From NCBI GenBank assembly GCA_964497615.1, contig CAZCEC010000066.1, positions 1 through 37,285 of the forward strand: 37,285 nt of DNA, given 5' to 3'. Below are positions 7,958 through 15,473 of this stretch, in pieces. Under the pieces are notes generated by a model. That model was given only the letters and a program-made list of their open reading frames with translations. It made no database searches and had not been told where the DNA came from. Both the position numbers and the translations under genes were made by a program. The stretch is from CAZCEC01 sp964497615 (lineage in GTDB: Bacteria > Chloroflexota > Anaerolineae > Anaerolineales > UBA6663). Position 1 is the stretch's first letter. Each line of letters begins with the position of its first letter.

Positions 7958-9271
7958 CTATGCAAACCTGATCCTCGGGTTCAAAAACGTATACGCCACG
8001 TCCGCCACCAATTGCGTCCCCACTGCAATCACGATCAGCGACATCGTGGCCGCCTCAATCACAAACACATCCTTGAATAGGGCCGCCTCCAGAATGTAGG
8101 TGCCCAGCCCCGGAAATCCATAAATCGACTCGACGATCACGATGCCGCCCACCAGCCAGTTGACGTGCAGCATGATGACGGTGATGGGCGCCATCAGCGC
8201 GTTCCGCAAAGCGTGCCGGAACACGATCCGCCAGCGCGGCAACCCCTTCAGCACCGCCGTGCGGATATAGTTCGTCCGCAGCACCTCCACCATGCTGGCA
8301 CGCGTAATGCGCAGCACGTAGCCTAGCTCGGCCAGGGTCAGCGTCAGCACCGGCAGCACCAGCATCTCCGGCCGCGCGAACAGCGCCCGCTCATTCGTCA
8401 CCACCACCGCCCCAGGGAGCAGCTTCAGCCCCTGGCTCAGCAGCAGAATCAGTAGCGTCCCGCTCACGAACTCCGGCGTGGCCGTGGTCACCAGCCCGCC
8501 TAGCGAGAGCACCCGGTCCACCCACTGCCCCTCATTTAATCCCGCCACCACGCCCAGCACCAGCGCCAGCGGCATCACCACCACAAACGCCAGCCCGGCC
8601 AGGATCAGCGTGTTCCGCAGCCGCGTCCACAGCGACTCGACCACCGGCCGCTTAGTCTGAAACGACACGCCCGGGTCGCCGCGCAGCAGGCCCTTCTGCA
8701 GGGGGATGTAGCGCTCCGGCGCGCCCACTGCGCTCGTCCACGACGCAAATTGCTCTTGCCATTCCACCGCCCCCTGCCCCTTCACCCACATCGCCGCCCG
8801 GCCCTGCGGGTTCACACTCCAGAAGATCAACCGGCCAGGGTCGTTCGGGTCCGGCTGCCACACCTCGTCCCCCAGCAAGGTCTCCGTCACCTGACCGTTT
8901 GGCTGGAGCGCGCGCTCCATGATGGTGTTTCCGTCTGGCGAGTAGTGCTGCGTCCGCCGGTCGTCGTCGCCCACCACCCACCAGCTATAGCGCCGGTTCT
9001 GCGTCTCGTAGATGCGCTCCACCGGCCGGCCGATGTGGCCCGCGGCCTCCCAATCGCTCCCCGCCACCCAGCGGATGTAGCGGGTCAGGGCCGGCTGGTC
9101 CAGCCCATTCTGCTTGTTGAACGATTGCTCTTGCTCGGGGGTGATATTGTTGCCCAGCGTGTTGATGGCGATATTGCCCGGCGCCAACTCGGTCAACGCG
9201 AACACCGCCACCGACACCACCGCCATGGTCAGCAGCAAACTCGCAATCCGCTGGATGAGGAACTTAGCCAT
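7958..9271 (-). CDS. Dpp/Opp-type ABC transporter permease (DppB-like) with large periplasmic insertion
   Basis: 437 residues, against about 310-340 for ordinary DppB. The first helix is at about 10-30. After RYIRWVAG (about 64-71) an extra segment of roughly 120 residues, rich in Trp, Asp and Arg (for example RRYSWWVVGDDDRR), precedes the conserved GLLRGDPGVSFQTKRPV at about 194-210. The remaining helices and the EAA loop (TNYIRTAVLKGLPRWRIVFRHALRN) are normal. The insertion lies in the first periplasmic loop, which faces the binding protein, so it may help dock or gate substrate (inference). It sits 152 bp downstream of the binding-protein gene. Confidence 0.95.
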   Translation of the reverse strand: MAKFLIQRIASLLLTMAVVSVAVFALTELAPGNIAINTLGNNITPEQEQSFNKQNGLDQPALTRYIRWVAGSDWEAAGHIGRPVERIYETQNRRYSWWVVGDDDRRTQHYSPDGNTIMERALQPNGQVTETLLGDEVWQPDPNDPGRLIFWSVNPQGRAAMWVKGQGAVEWQEQFASWTSAVGAPERYIPLQKGLLRGDPGVSFQTKRPVVESLWTRLRNTLILAGLAFVVVMPLALVLGVVAGLNEGQWVDRVLSLGGLVTTATPEFVSGTLLILLLSQGLKLLPGAVVVTNERALFARPEMLVLPVLTLTLAELGYVLRITRASMVEVLRTNYIRTAVLKGLPRWRIVFRHALRNALMAPITVIMLHVNWLVGGIVIVESIYGFPGLGTYILEAALFKDVFVIEAATMSLIVIAVGTQLVADVAYTFLNPRIRFA

Positions 9272-9335
9272 GGCGTCTTACGCTCCTCGCCTCCCGCCCC
9301 GCCGAGGCAAGCACGTGAGGGGCACCAGCGCAACT

Positions 9336-9367
9336 CCCCTTCTCCCCCCGCGCGGGGGGAGAAGGGG
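9336..9367. repeat. 32-bp perfect palindrome, REP-like, in the transporter operon
   Basis: A self-complementary run with 16-bp arms centred between 9351 and 9352 (CCCCTTCTCC... mirrored by ...GGAGAAGGGG), followed by TTGGGGGATGA. It lies in the 152-bp gap between the binding-protein and first permease genes. A related, less perfect copy is at 36629-36673. As RNA it would form a very stable hairpin, which could lower permease expression relative to the binding protein. Confidence 0.75.
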
Positions 9368-9423
9368 TTGGGGGATGACCATGGTCCCCGAAACGCAGTG
9401 GAATGGGAGGGGGGTCGGCGGTC

Positions 9424-11121
9424 TCACGACTGCCGCAGCTGCTCCAGGTCCGGGTCATACCACACCTCGCGCCACAGGTTATACGAGGTGGGATGGGAGG
9501 TGATGCCCTGGAACGCCGGGTTGAACACTTCCCACACGGCCTCCCAGTACGCGATGCCGATGGACCCGCGCTCCTGCTGAATCGTCTCGATCTGCTTCAT
9601 GATGGCGCGGCGGGCCTCCAGGTCGTACGTGCCGCTCGCCTGCACCACCAGATCCGAAAACTCACGGTCAATCCAACGTGATTCGTTCCACCCGGCCAGC
9701 GGCTGGCCGTTTTCATCCGAGCCATAGCCCAGCGGCAGCACCATTACTCCCAGCGGCCGGCTGGTCCACGGGGTCACGCCCACCGTCGTCTGGTCCCAGA
9801 TGCTCCAGTAGTTGTCGTTGGGCATGGCATCAATAATGATGTTGATGCCGGCCGGCGCCGCCGTCTCCTTCAGGCTTTCCATGTAGGCCACGATGTCCGA
9901 CCAGCCGGTGCCCACCGAGACGTTCACATCCAGGCTGCTCAAGCCCGCGCCTTCCAGCAGGCTGCGGGCCCGGTCCGGGTCATAGGCCGGCACGTCGATG
10001 GGCGCAAACTCCGGATGCACCGGCGAGACGTGGCAGTCATGGCCGATCAGGCCTTCGTTGTACATCGCGCTGGCGTTGATCTTCTCGCGGTCCTGGCAGA
10101 TCTTCAGCGCCGTGCGCACGTCGTTGTTGTCCCACGGCGGTATGTCCACCCGCACGCGCAGCACCTTGGCCTTGGCGCTGCCCACGCCTTCGATCTTCAC
10201 GCTCGCGTCATCCTTCAGCGCCAGGAAGTTGTCAGGCGTCAGTTGGTAGATGTTATCCACCTGCCCGCTCTTGAGCGCGTTAACGGCGGCCGACTGCTCG
10301 TTGCCCAGGTCGATGAATTCAATCGCATCCAGGTACGGCAGCGGGTCGCCATCGGCGCCGTTCTGCCAGTAACCTTCGCGCTTCACCACCCGCACCCGCT
10401 CGCCCGGCAGATACTCGGCCAGGGTGTACGGTCCGGTGCTCCAGTTCTGCCCCGACGACGCATCGCCATCGAAGCTCGGATGCAGCACCATCGCCGGGTA
10501 GTGGAACAGGTACTCCGGCACGGCGATGTTCGGCTTGGACAGGTGCAGGGCCACCGTATGGCTGTCCACCACCTCCACATCATTCGAGGTCAAAAATCCC
10601 GCCCACAGCCCCACCACGGCGCTCTGGTCGGTATCCAGCCACTGGCCGAAGTTCCACTTCACGTGGTCGGCCACGAACTCGTCGCCTTCCTCGCCGTTCC
10701 TGAACCAGCGGATGCCCTGCCGCAGCTTGAGCGTCCAGGTCATCAAATCGTCGCTGGCTTCCCAGGACTCCAGCAAATAGGGGTTAGTGATGCTCTGGCT
10801 GTTGGTCTCGGTCAGGTACTCAAACACGTGGCGCAGGCTGTTGGGCGCCTCCACCCACGAGAAGCGCACCGGGTGATCCACCGCCTGGATCTGCATCGCC
10901 ACTCGCAGGGTGCCGCCGCGCTTGATGGCGCCGCTGGGGCCGGCCGTACCGGTGGCCGCGGCCGGGGTGCAGGCTGCCAGTACCCGCGCCGCCGGCAGGC
11001 TCAGCCCCACCAGCGTGGCCAGCCGCAGAAACTCGCGGCGGCTGATGCGGCCCTGCCGCAATTGCTCCTGGCCTTCGAGCGCGGCCGGATGGATCCGCTG
11101 CTGTTTGGACGTACTACTCAT
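9424..11121 (-). CDS. Tat-exported lipoprotein, family 5 ABC substrate-binding protein
   Basis: 565 residues. The N-terminus has a twin-arginine motif SRREFLRL (Arg 28-29), a hydrophobic stretch and a lipobox ending at Cys51 (VLAAC), so it is predicted to be exported folded and then lipid-anchored. The mature part begins with KRGGTLRVAMQ and has the SBP_bac_5 hallmarks (WTLKLRQGIRWFRNGEE, WSTGPYTLAEYLPGERVRVVKREGYW, DPDRARSLLEGAG). Such proteins capture peptides or other solutes for Dpp/Opp importers. An AAGGAGGAGA ribosome-binding site precedes the ATG. It is the first gene of the importer operon, preceded by a promoter and a structured leader. The ligand is unknown; the neighbouring demethylation genes suggest an N-methylated compound. 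Confidence 0.95.
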   Translation of the reverse strand: MSSTSKQQRIHPAALEGQEQLRQGRISRREFLRLATLVGLSLPAARVLAACTPAAATGTAGPSGAIKRGGTLRVAMQIQAVDHPVRFSWVEAPNSLRHVFEYLTETNSQSITNPYLLESWEASDDLMTWTLKLRQGIRWFRNGEEGDEFVADHVKWNFGQWLDTDQSAVVGLWAGFLTSNDVEVVDSHTVALHLSKPNIAVPEYLFHYPAMVLHPSFDGDASSGQNWSTGPYTLAEYLPGERVRVVKREGYWQNGADGDPLPYLDAIEFIDLGNEQSAAVNALKSGQVDNIYQLTPDNFLALKDDASVKIEGVGSAKAKVLRVRVDIPPWDNNDVRTALKICQDREKINASAMYNEGLIGHDCHVSPVHPEFAPIDVPAYDPDRARSLLEGAGLSSLDVNVSVGTGWSDIVAYMESLKETAAPAGINIIIDAMPNDNYWSIWDQTTVGVTPWTSRPLGVMVLPLGYGSDENGQPLAGWNESRWIDREFSDLVVQASGTYDLEARRAIMKQIETIQQERGSIGIAYWEAVWEVFNPAFQGITSHPTSYNLWREVWYDPDLEQLRQS

Positions 11122-11124
11122 TGA

Positions 11125-11134
11125 TCTCCTCCTT
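11125..11134 (-). promoter_or_regulatory. strong Shine-Dalgarno for the binding-protein gene
   Basis: AAGGAGGAGA on the minus strand just ahead of the ATG at 11121. It is the best anti-16S match I saw in the window, fitting the high expression expected for a binding protein. Confidence 0.8.
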
Positions 11135-11243
11135 CAACGCTAAATGGGCGTCATGTGCCAGATTACGGACTGAAGTGCAGAGGGTATTTGGCCGGTCCTC
11201 CTTTCTTACCCTGTGGCGCCTTACGCAACTACGGGGGCATTGC

Positions 11244-11271
11244 ACTCCGCCGCCTTGCGTCCGGGCGGAGT
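11244..11271 (-). promoter_or_regulatory. leader hairpin upstream of the importer operon
   Basis: Perfect 8-bp arms (11244-11251 and 11264-11271, ACTCCGCC with GGCGGAGT) around a 12-nt loop, at the 5' end of the roughly 150-nt untranslated leader of the binding-protein mRNA. I could not match it to a known riboswitch class; it may be an attenuator or stability element. Confidence 0.45.
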
Positions 11272-11279
11272 TGTCGGGT

Positions 11280-11308
11280 AATCTATACCCGTATGCCCGC
11301 CGTGTCAA
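11280..11308 (-). promoter_or_regulatory. promoter of the importer operon
   Basis: On the minus strand a consensus -35 TTGACA (11308-11303) is separated by 17 bp from TAGATT (11285-11280), which is embedded in TATAGATT. Transcription would start about 150 nt before the binding-protein ATG. Confidence 0.6.
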
Positions 11309-11386
11309 TTACAGCCCACAGTCCGATTTAGGCATTCACGCTGCTCCCGCCGGCCGGACCCTAACACGTGTCATCAGCGCCCTTCA

Positions 11387-11427
11387 CCTTATCTGGTGTC
11401 GCTCCCGCCTTATCCGATGTCATTCCG
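11387..11427 (+). repeat. tandem imperfect direct repeat, possible operator
   Basis: Two 20-bp copies (11387-11406, 11408-11427) share CCTTATC, TGTC and TCC at the same spacing with a few substitutions. They lie in the 350-bp divergent region, 45-85 bp before the flavoprotein ATG, where a regulator of both transcription units could bind (inference). Confidence 0.45.
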
Positions 11428-11471
11428 ACGGGCCGCTCTTGCCCGGAGGAATCTTTGTTCCCGCGCTTCAT

Positions 11472-13979
11472 ATGAACCCTCCCCTGCCCGCTTCCGCCCG
11501 CCTCGTCATCATCGGCGCCGGCATCGCCGGCTGCAGCGCCGCCCATCACCTGGCCCAGCTCGGCTGGCGCGATATCGTCGTCGTGGACCAAGGGCCGCTG
11601 TTCCACACCGGCGGCTCCACCAGCCACGCCCCCGGCGGCCTCAGCCTCATCTCCGCCTCGCGCCTGCTCACTGACTTCGCCCGGTATGGCCTGCCGCTCT
11701 ACGCCAGCCTTAGCATAGACGGCCGCCCCGGCGCACACCTCCTCGGCGGCCTGGAGGTCGCCCGCTCACCTGAACGCTGGCAGGAGCTCAAGCGCCGCTC
11801 CGGCTGGGGCAAGAGCTATGGCGTCGAAGCGCATCTCCTGTCCCCCTCCGAGTGCCACGCCCTCGTGCCCCTCCTCGATCCGCGCCAGATCACGGGCGGC
11901 CTGTTCTCCCCCGGTGCCGGCATCGGCGCCCCCGTCGTCATCGCCGAGGCCCTCGCCCGCGCGGCCATGGCCCAGGGCGCGGCCAGCTTTCACGGCCACA
12001 CTGCTGTCACCGGCTTCGAGATCGAGGCGGGCCGCGTGCGCGCCGTCAACACCCAGTCGCCAGAAGGCCCACGCCGAGTCGAGACAGACACAGTGCTCCT
12101 CTGCGCCGGCATCTGGGGTCCGCTCGTCGGGCAGATGGCCGGCATCACCGTGCCCCTGATGCCGATGGAGCACCAGTACGTCAAGGTCGGCCCCGCGCCG
12201 GAGCTGGCCGCCTACGACCAGGAGATTGCCCTGCCCATCGTGCGCGTCCACGACCACCTGATGTACTGCCGCATGCACGGCGATTTGTGGGGCATCGGCA
12301 ACTACAACCACGCCCCCCTGCCCGTCGCCCCGGAGCGCATCCGCCCCGTCCTCGGCCACGACCCCGACCCCTCCAAGAACGCCTTCACCCCCGAGCATTT
12401 CGCCGAGCCGCACCGCCGCCTGGCAGAGGTCTTCCCCTTCATCGCCGGCCTGCCCATCGTCGAGAGCTTCAACGGCATGTTCTCCTTCACGCCCGACGGC
12501 ATGCCCCTGCTCGGTCCGCACCCGGACGTGCAGGGCCTGTGGCTGGCGGAGGCCATCTGGATCACCCACGCGGGCGGCGCAGGCCGCGCCATCGCCGAGT
12601 GGATGACCCACGGCGCCCCCAGCCTCGACGCCCGCGAGGCCGATATCAGCCGCTTTCACCGGCACGCTCTCGCCCCCAGCTACATTCACGTCCGCGGCGA
12701 GGAGGCCTACAAGAACACCCACCTCATCATCCACCCCGCCGAGCCCATGCGCCGCCCGCGCGGCCTGCGCCACACCCCCCTGCACGCCCGCTACGTTGAG
12801 CAGCAGGCGCACTTCATTGAAATGAGCGGCTGGGAACGCGCTGCCTGGTGCGAGGCCAACGCCAGCTTGCCCCAACCTGAATTGCCCGCCCGCTCCGGCT
12901 GGGCGGCCCAATACTGGTTGCCCATCCAGGGCCAGGAACACTGGCAGGTGCGCGCCGCCGCTGGGCTGTTCGATATGAGCACCTTCACCAAGATCGAGGT
13001 CGAAGGCCCTGACGCCCTGGCGCTGGTGCAGTGGGTCTTCACCAACCAGATGGACGTAGCCGTGGGCCGCGTGGTCTATACCCTGATGCTGGATGTGCAC
13101 GGCGGCATCCGCTCCGACATGACCGTGGTGCGCCTCGCCCCCGACCGCTTCCGCGTCCTCTCCGGGGCCGGCGCCGGCCCCCGCGACCTGGCCTGGCTGC
13201 GCCGCCAGGCCACCCTCCGCGCCCTCGACGTCACCCTCACCGACGTCACCTCCGCCTATGCCGCCCTCGGCCTCTGGGGGCCCCTCTCCCGCGCCATCCT
13301 GGCCTCGGCCATGGCGGCTACTGATCTCGGTCGTCGAGACACATCCAGCGAACTATCCAACGAACACTTCTCCTACTACACCGCCCGCCCGCTCACAGTT
13401 GGCGACGCCCCCTGCTTCGCCCTGCGCGTCTCCTATGTAGGCGAGTTGGGCTGGGAAATCTACGTCCCCGCCGAGTATGCCCTGCATGTGTGGGATGCCA
13501 TCTGGGAAGCCGGCCGCCCGCACGGCCTCATCGCCGCCGGCATGGGCGCGATGGACAGCCTGCGCATCGAGAAGGGCTACCGCCGCCTGGGGTTCGACCT
13601 GGACGCCGAGCTCACCCCGCGCGAGGCCGGCCTGGAGCAGCTTGTCCGCTGGAAGAAGGGGGACTTCGTGGGCCGCGCCGCCCTGCTGGAGCGCAGCGCC
13701 CAGCCCCTGGAGCGCCGCCTGACCTGCCTCACCCTCGACCGGCCCGGCGACGTCGTCCTTGGGCGCGAGCCAGTCCTCGATGACAACCGCGTGGTGGGCT
13801 ATGTGTCCTCGGCCAACACTGGCTACAGCGTGGGCTGTCACATCGCTTACGCCCTTGTGCCCCTGGCCCTTGCCGCGCCTGGCCAGCGCCTGCAGATCGA
13901 ATACTTCGGCGAGCGCCTCCCCGCCACTGTCGCCGCCGAGCCGCTCTTCGACCCAGATGGCCGCCGCCTGCGCGCCTAA
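11472..13979 (+). CDS. dimethylglycine/sarcosine dehydrogenase-like FAD oxidoreductase with GcvT domain
   Basis: 835 residues. The N-terminal DAO-type FAD domain begins with VIIGAGIAGCSAAHHL (glycines at 15, 17 and 20). GGSTSHAPGG places His52 where dimethylglycine and sarcosine dehydrogenases attach FAD covalently. A linking FAO-type domain follows (about 370-425), then a GcvT aminomethyltransferase-like folate domain (about 430-715; GLFDMSTFTKIEVEGPDA, SYVGELGWEIYVP) and the GcvT C-terminal barrel to the end (GRAALLER, VGYVSSANTGYSVG). Known relatives oxidise N-methyl groups and pass formaldehyde to tetrahydrofolate. I start at ATG 11472 because the Rossmann motif begins ten residues in; the open frame to 11121 lacks family similarity. 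It is divergent from the importer operon. Confidence 0.92.
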   Translation: MNPPLPASARLVIIGAGIAGCSAAHHLAQLGWRDIVVVDQGPLFHTGGSTSHAPGGLSLISASRLLTDFARYGLPLYASLSIDGRPGAHLLGGLEVARSPERWQELKRRSGWGKSYGVEAHLLSPSECHALVPLLDPRQITGGLFSPGAGIGAPVVIAEALARAAMAQGAASFHGHTAVTGFEIEAGRVRAVNTQSPEGPRRVETDTVLLCAGIWGPLVGQMAGITVPLMPMEHQYVKVGPAPELAAYDQEIALPIVRVHDHLMYCRMHGDLWGIGNYNHAPLPVAPERIRPVLGHDPDPSKNAFTPEHFAEPHRRLAEVFPFIAGLPIVESFNGMFSFTPDGMPLLGPHPDVQGLWLAEAIWITHAGGAGRAIAEWMTHGAPSLDAREADISRFHRHALAPSYIHVRGEEAYKNTHLIIHPAEPMRRPRGLRHTPLHARYVEQQAHFIEMSGWERAAWCEANASLPQPELPARSGWAAQYWLPIQGQEHWQVRAAAGLFDMSTFTKIEVEGPDALALVQWVFTNQMDVAVGRVVYTLMLDVHGGIRSDMTVVRLAPDRFRVLSGAGAGPRDLAWLRRQATLRALDVTLTDVTSAYAALGLWGPLSRAILASAMAATDLGRRDTSSELSNEHFSYYTARPLTVGDAPCFALRVSYVGELGWEIYVPAEYALHVWDAIWEAGRPHGLIAAGMGAMDSLRIEKGYRRLGFDLDAELTPREAGLEQLVRWKKGDFVGRAALLERSAQPLERRLTCLTLDRPGDVVLGREPVLDDNRVVGYVSSANTGYSVGCHIAYALVPLALAAPGQRLQIEYFGERLPATVAAEPLFDPDGRRLRA

Positions 13980-14020
13980 GACTCAGCGACTCACCGGTTC
14001 CTCTGGCCCATCTATTGCGC

Positions 14021-14048
14021 GCTCAGCCCACCCAGGCGGGCTTTGAGC
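14021..14048 (+). terminator. candidate terminator after the flavoprotein gene
   Basis: GCTCA-GCCC pairs with GGGC-TGAGC around an internal bulge, about 40 bp after the stop codon. The U-tract is poor, so a factor-dependent end is equally possible. Confidence 0.35.
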
Positions 14049-14086
14049 CTTCATTGCCGCGGTTGTGCGAAGCCCTCCTTTTGGGG

Positions 14087-14698
14087 TCAATCGCCGGCCT
14101 CCGCTGCGGCGCCAGGCGGCGACGGGTCCACGGGCGGGACAGGCTTCAACACCTCCGCGGCGGACTCGTTCACAATGATCGTCGTGCCTGGCGCGGCATG
14201 GATGTGCGTCACCTTGTCGCGCCCCACCGCATCGCCCTCGGCGGTGATGTTGCTCACCTTGTCGCCCGCCACCATGTCGCCGCCCACCCGCGCGCCCGCC
14301 GCCGTCGGCCCGCTGCCCGCCTGGGCCTGCACCAGCCGGGCCAGCACCTCGTTCACATCCACCCTTTCCGGGTCGTACTCCAGCTCAAAGCGCTGCTCCC
14401 CGGTGCTGTAGGCCAGCTTGAGCGTGCGTCCTGGCCGCCGGCCGGTCCAATCCTGGATGACGGCCGCCAGGGTGGTGAGCATGCTGGGAAGCAGGGTGAG
14501 GGTCAGCGCGCCCAGAATGAACGTCTCGGCGGGCTTGGCGCCGGTGGGCACGGGGCCGCCCTCGGCCAGTTCCACCTCCTCCAGCCCGGCGTCCAGCAGC
14601 TCCTGCCGCAGCCGGCGGGCGGCGTCGTCCAGCTCGTCGGGCAGGGCGTCCTCGCCCAGGCTCACACTGACACTTAGTTGCAGGGGTTCAATGGTCAT
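14087..14698 (-). CDS. effector-associated constant component (EACC1)-like protein, orphan
   Basis: 203 residues. The N-terminal 45 residues (LPDELDDAARRLRQELLDAGLEEVELAEGG) and the PTGAKPAET turn, then a hydrophobic helix (about 58-82, ILGALTLTLLPSMLTTLAAVI), a WTGRRPGRTLKLAYSTG strand segment and an acidic tail fit the EACC1 pattern. EACC1 proteins are predicted adaptors of NTPase-centred bacterial conflict systems. After it (139-176) comes a repeated GD-x-V-xG-DK-V motif (GGDMVAGDKVSN, then GDAVGRDKVTHIHAAPG), a low-complexity beta element also seen in effector-associated proteins. No effector, protease or NTPase partner is encoded next to it. I start at ATG 14698 rather than the further upstream start because MTIEPLQ begins the domain. 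The family call is from pattern memory and is moderate. Confidence 0.55.
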   Translation of the reverse strand: MTIEPLQLSVSVSLGEDALPDELDDAARRLRQELLDAGLEEVELAEGGPVPTGAKPAETFILGALTLTLLPSMLTTLAAVIQDWTGRRPGRTLKLAYSTGEQRFELEYDPERVDVNEVLARLVQAQAGSGPTAAGARVGGDMVAGDKVSNITAEGDAVGRDKVTHIHAAPGTTIIVNESAAEVLKPVPPVDPSPPGAAAEAGD

Positions 14699-14792
14699 GC
14701 GCGCTTCACAGCCCATTGGCGGTGTGAGGGTATTCTACTACTTTCGCGGCTGACGCCGGTGGCCCCGGCCATTCCCGCAGCGGCGGCAATGT

Positions 14793-14798
14793 TATAAT
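14793..14798 (+). promoter_or_regulatory. -10 element TATAAT for the DUF3105-like gene
   Basis: Consensus TATAAT about 27 bp before the GTG start. A CGGGAG ribosome-binding site lies between, so unlike several other genes here this transcript has a short leader. Confidence 0.55.
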
Positions 14799-14825
14799 CC
14801 TCCTCAATCACTCGTCGGGAGAATC

Positions 14826-15449
14826 GTGTTGAGCAAGCGCGCCGCCTCGTCCCAGCCCCAATACAACCCCTCCGCCCCGCGCCTCAGCAAGCGCGAGCAG
14901 TTGCGCCAGGAGCGCCGCCGCCGCTCCCTCACCTGGAACTTGATCATCCTCGGTACCATCGGCCTCTTCATCCTGCTGATTGCCGGGTTCGCCCTCGCCA
15001 ACCTGCGCCCCGGCCCGCTGCCCGGCGAAACCCTCATGCCCGACGAGGGCGCGGCCGTCTACCCCGCCGGCCAGGCCCTCACGCACGCCAACAACCCGCC
15101 CTCCTCCGGCCAGCGCTACGAGGCCCCCGCCCCGTGGGGCCTGGCCGAAGCGCCCGTGCTGGCCGGCAACTACGTCACCAACCTCTATCGTGGCGGCGTC
15201 GTCTATCTCTACGAATGCGCCGAGCCTTGCCCCGATCTGGTGGCCCAGTTCCAGACCCTGCTCGACAAGGCCCCGCCCGACAGCCGCTTCAACACCGTCA
15301 AGATCGTCGTCTCGCCCTATACCGGCCTGCCCGCCCCCATCGTCGCCCTGGCCTGGACCCACCAGCTTGAGCTGACGCAATTCGACGAGGCCCTCTTGCT
15401 GCGCTGGTACCGGCGCTTCGTCAACCAGGGCCCCGAGAATGCGCCGTGA
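14826..15449 (+). CDS. DUF3105-like membrane protein lacking the family histidines
   Basis: 207 residues. A basic cytoplasmic stretch (KREQLRQERRRR) precedes one membrane helix (about 36-58). The outer domain reads HANNPPSSGQRYEAPAPWGLAE...NYVTNLYRGGVVYLYEC and ends with an APIVALAWTHQLELTQFDEALLLRWYRRFV-type tail. DUF3105 normally reads NPPTSGxHY...WGVY...VHxLEHGxVVxxY; here HY becomes RY and HxLEHG becomes TNLYRG, so the presumed metal-binding histidines are gone while the fold residues stay. A Cys pair (YECAEPCPD) is kept. The function of the family is not established. The start is GTG (alternative TTG three bases on). It is probably cotranscribed with the sugar dehydrogenase 24 bp downstream. 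Confidence 0.7.
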   Translation: MLSKRAASSQPQYNPSAPRLSKREQLRQERRRRSLTWNLIILGTIGLFILLIAGFALANLRPGPLPGETLMPDEGAAVYPAGQALTHANNPPSSGQRYEAPAPWGLAEAPVLAGNYVTNLYRGGVVYLYECAEPCPDLVAQFQTLLDKAPPDSRFNTVKIVVSPYTGLPAPIVALAWTHQLELTQFDEALLLRWYRRFVNQGPENAP

Positions 15450-15473
15450 TGGGCCGCGCGCCCCATTCCTGCC

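Noticed and set aside
11122..11287. Known riboswitch (glycine, SAM, cobalamin, guanidine) in the importer leader
   Set aside because: I looked for the conserved cores of these classes and did not find them; only a simple hairpin is visible.
11121..11471. N-terminal extension of the flavoprotein back to 11121
   Set aside because: The sequence lacks family similarity and codon bias, and overlaps the importer promoter and leader; the Rossmann motif begins just after ATG 11472.
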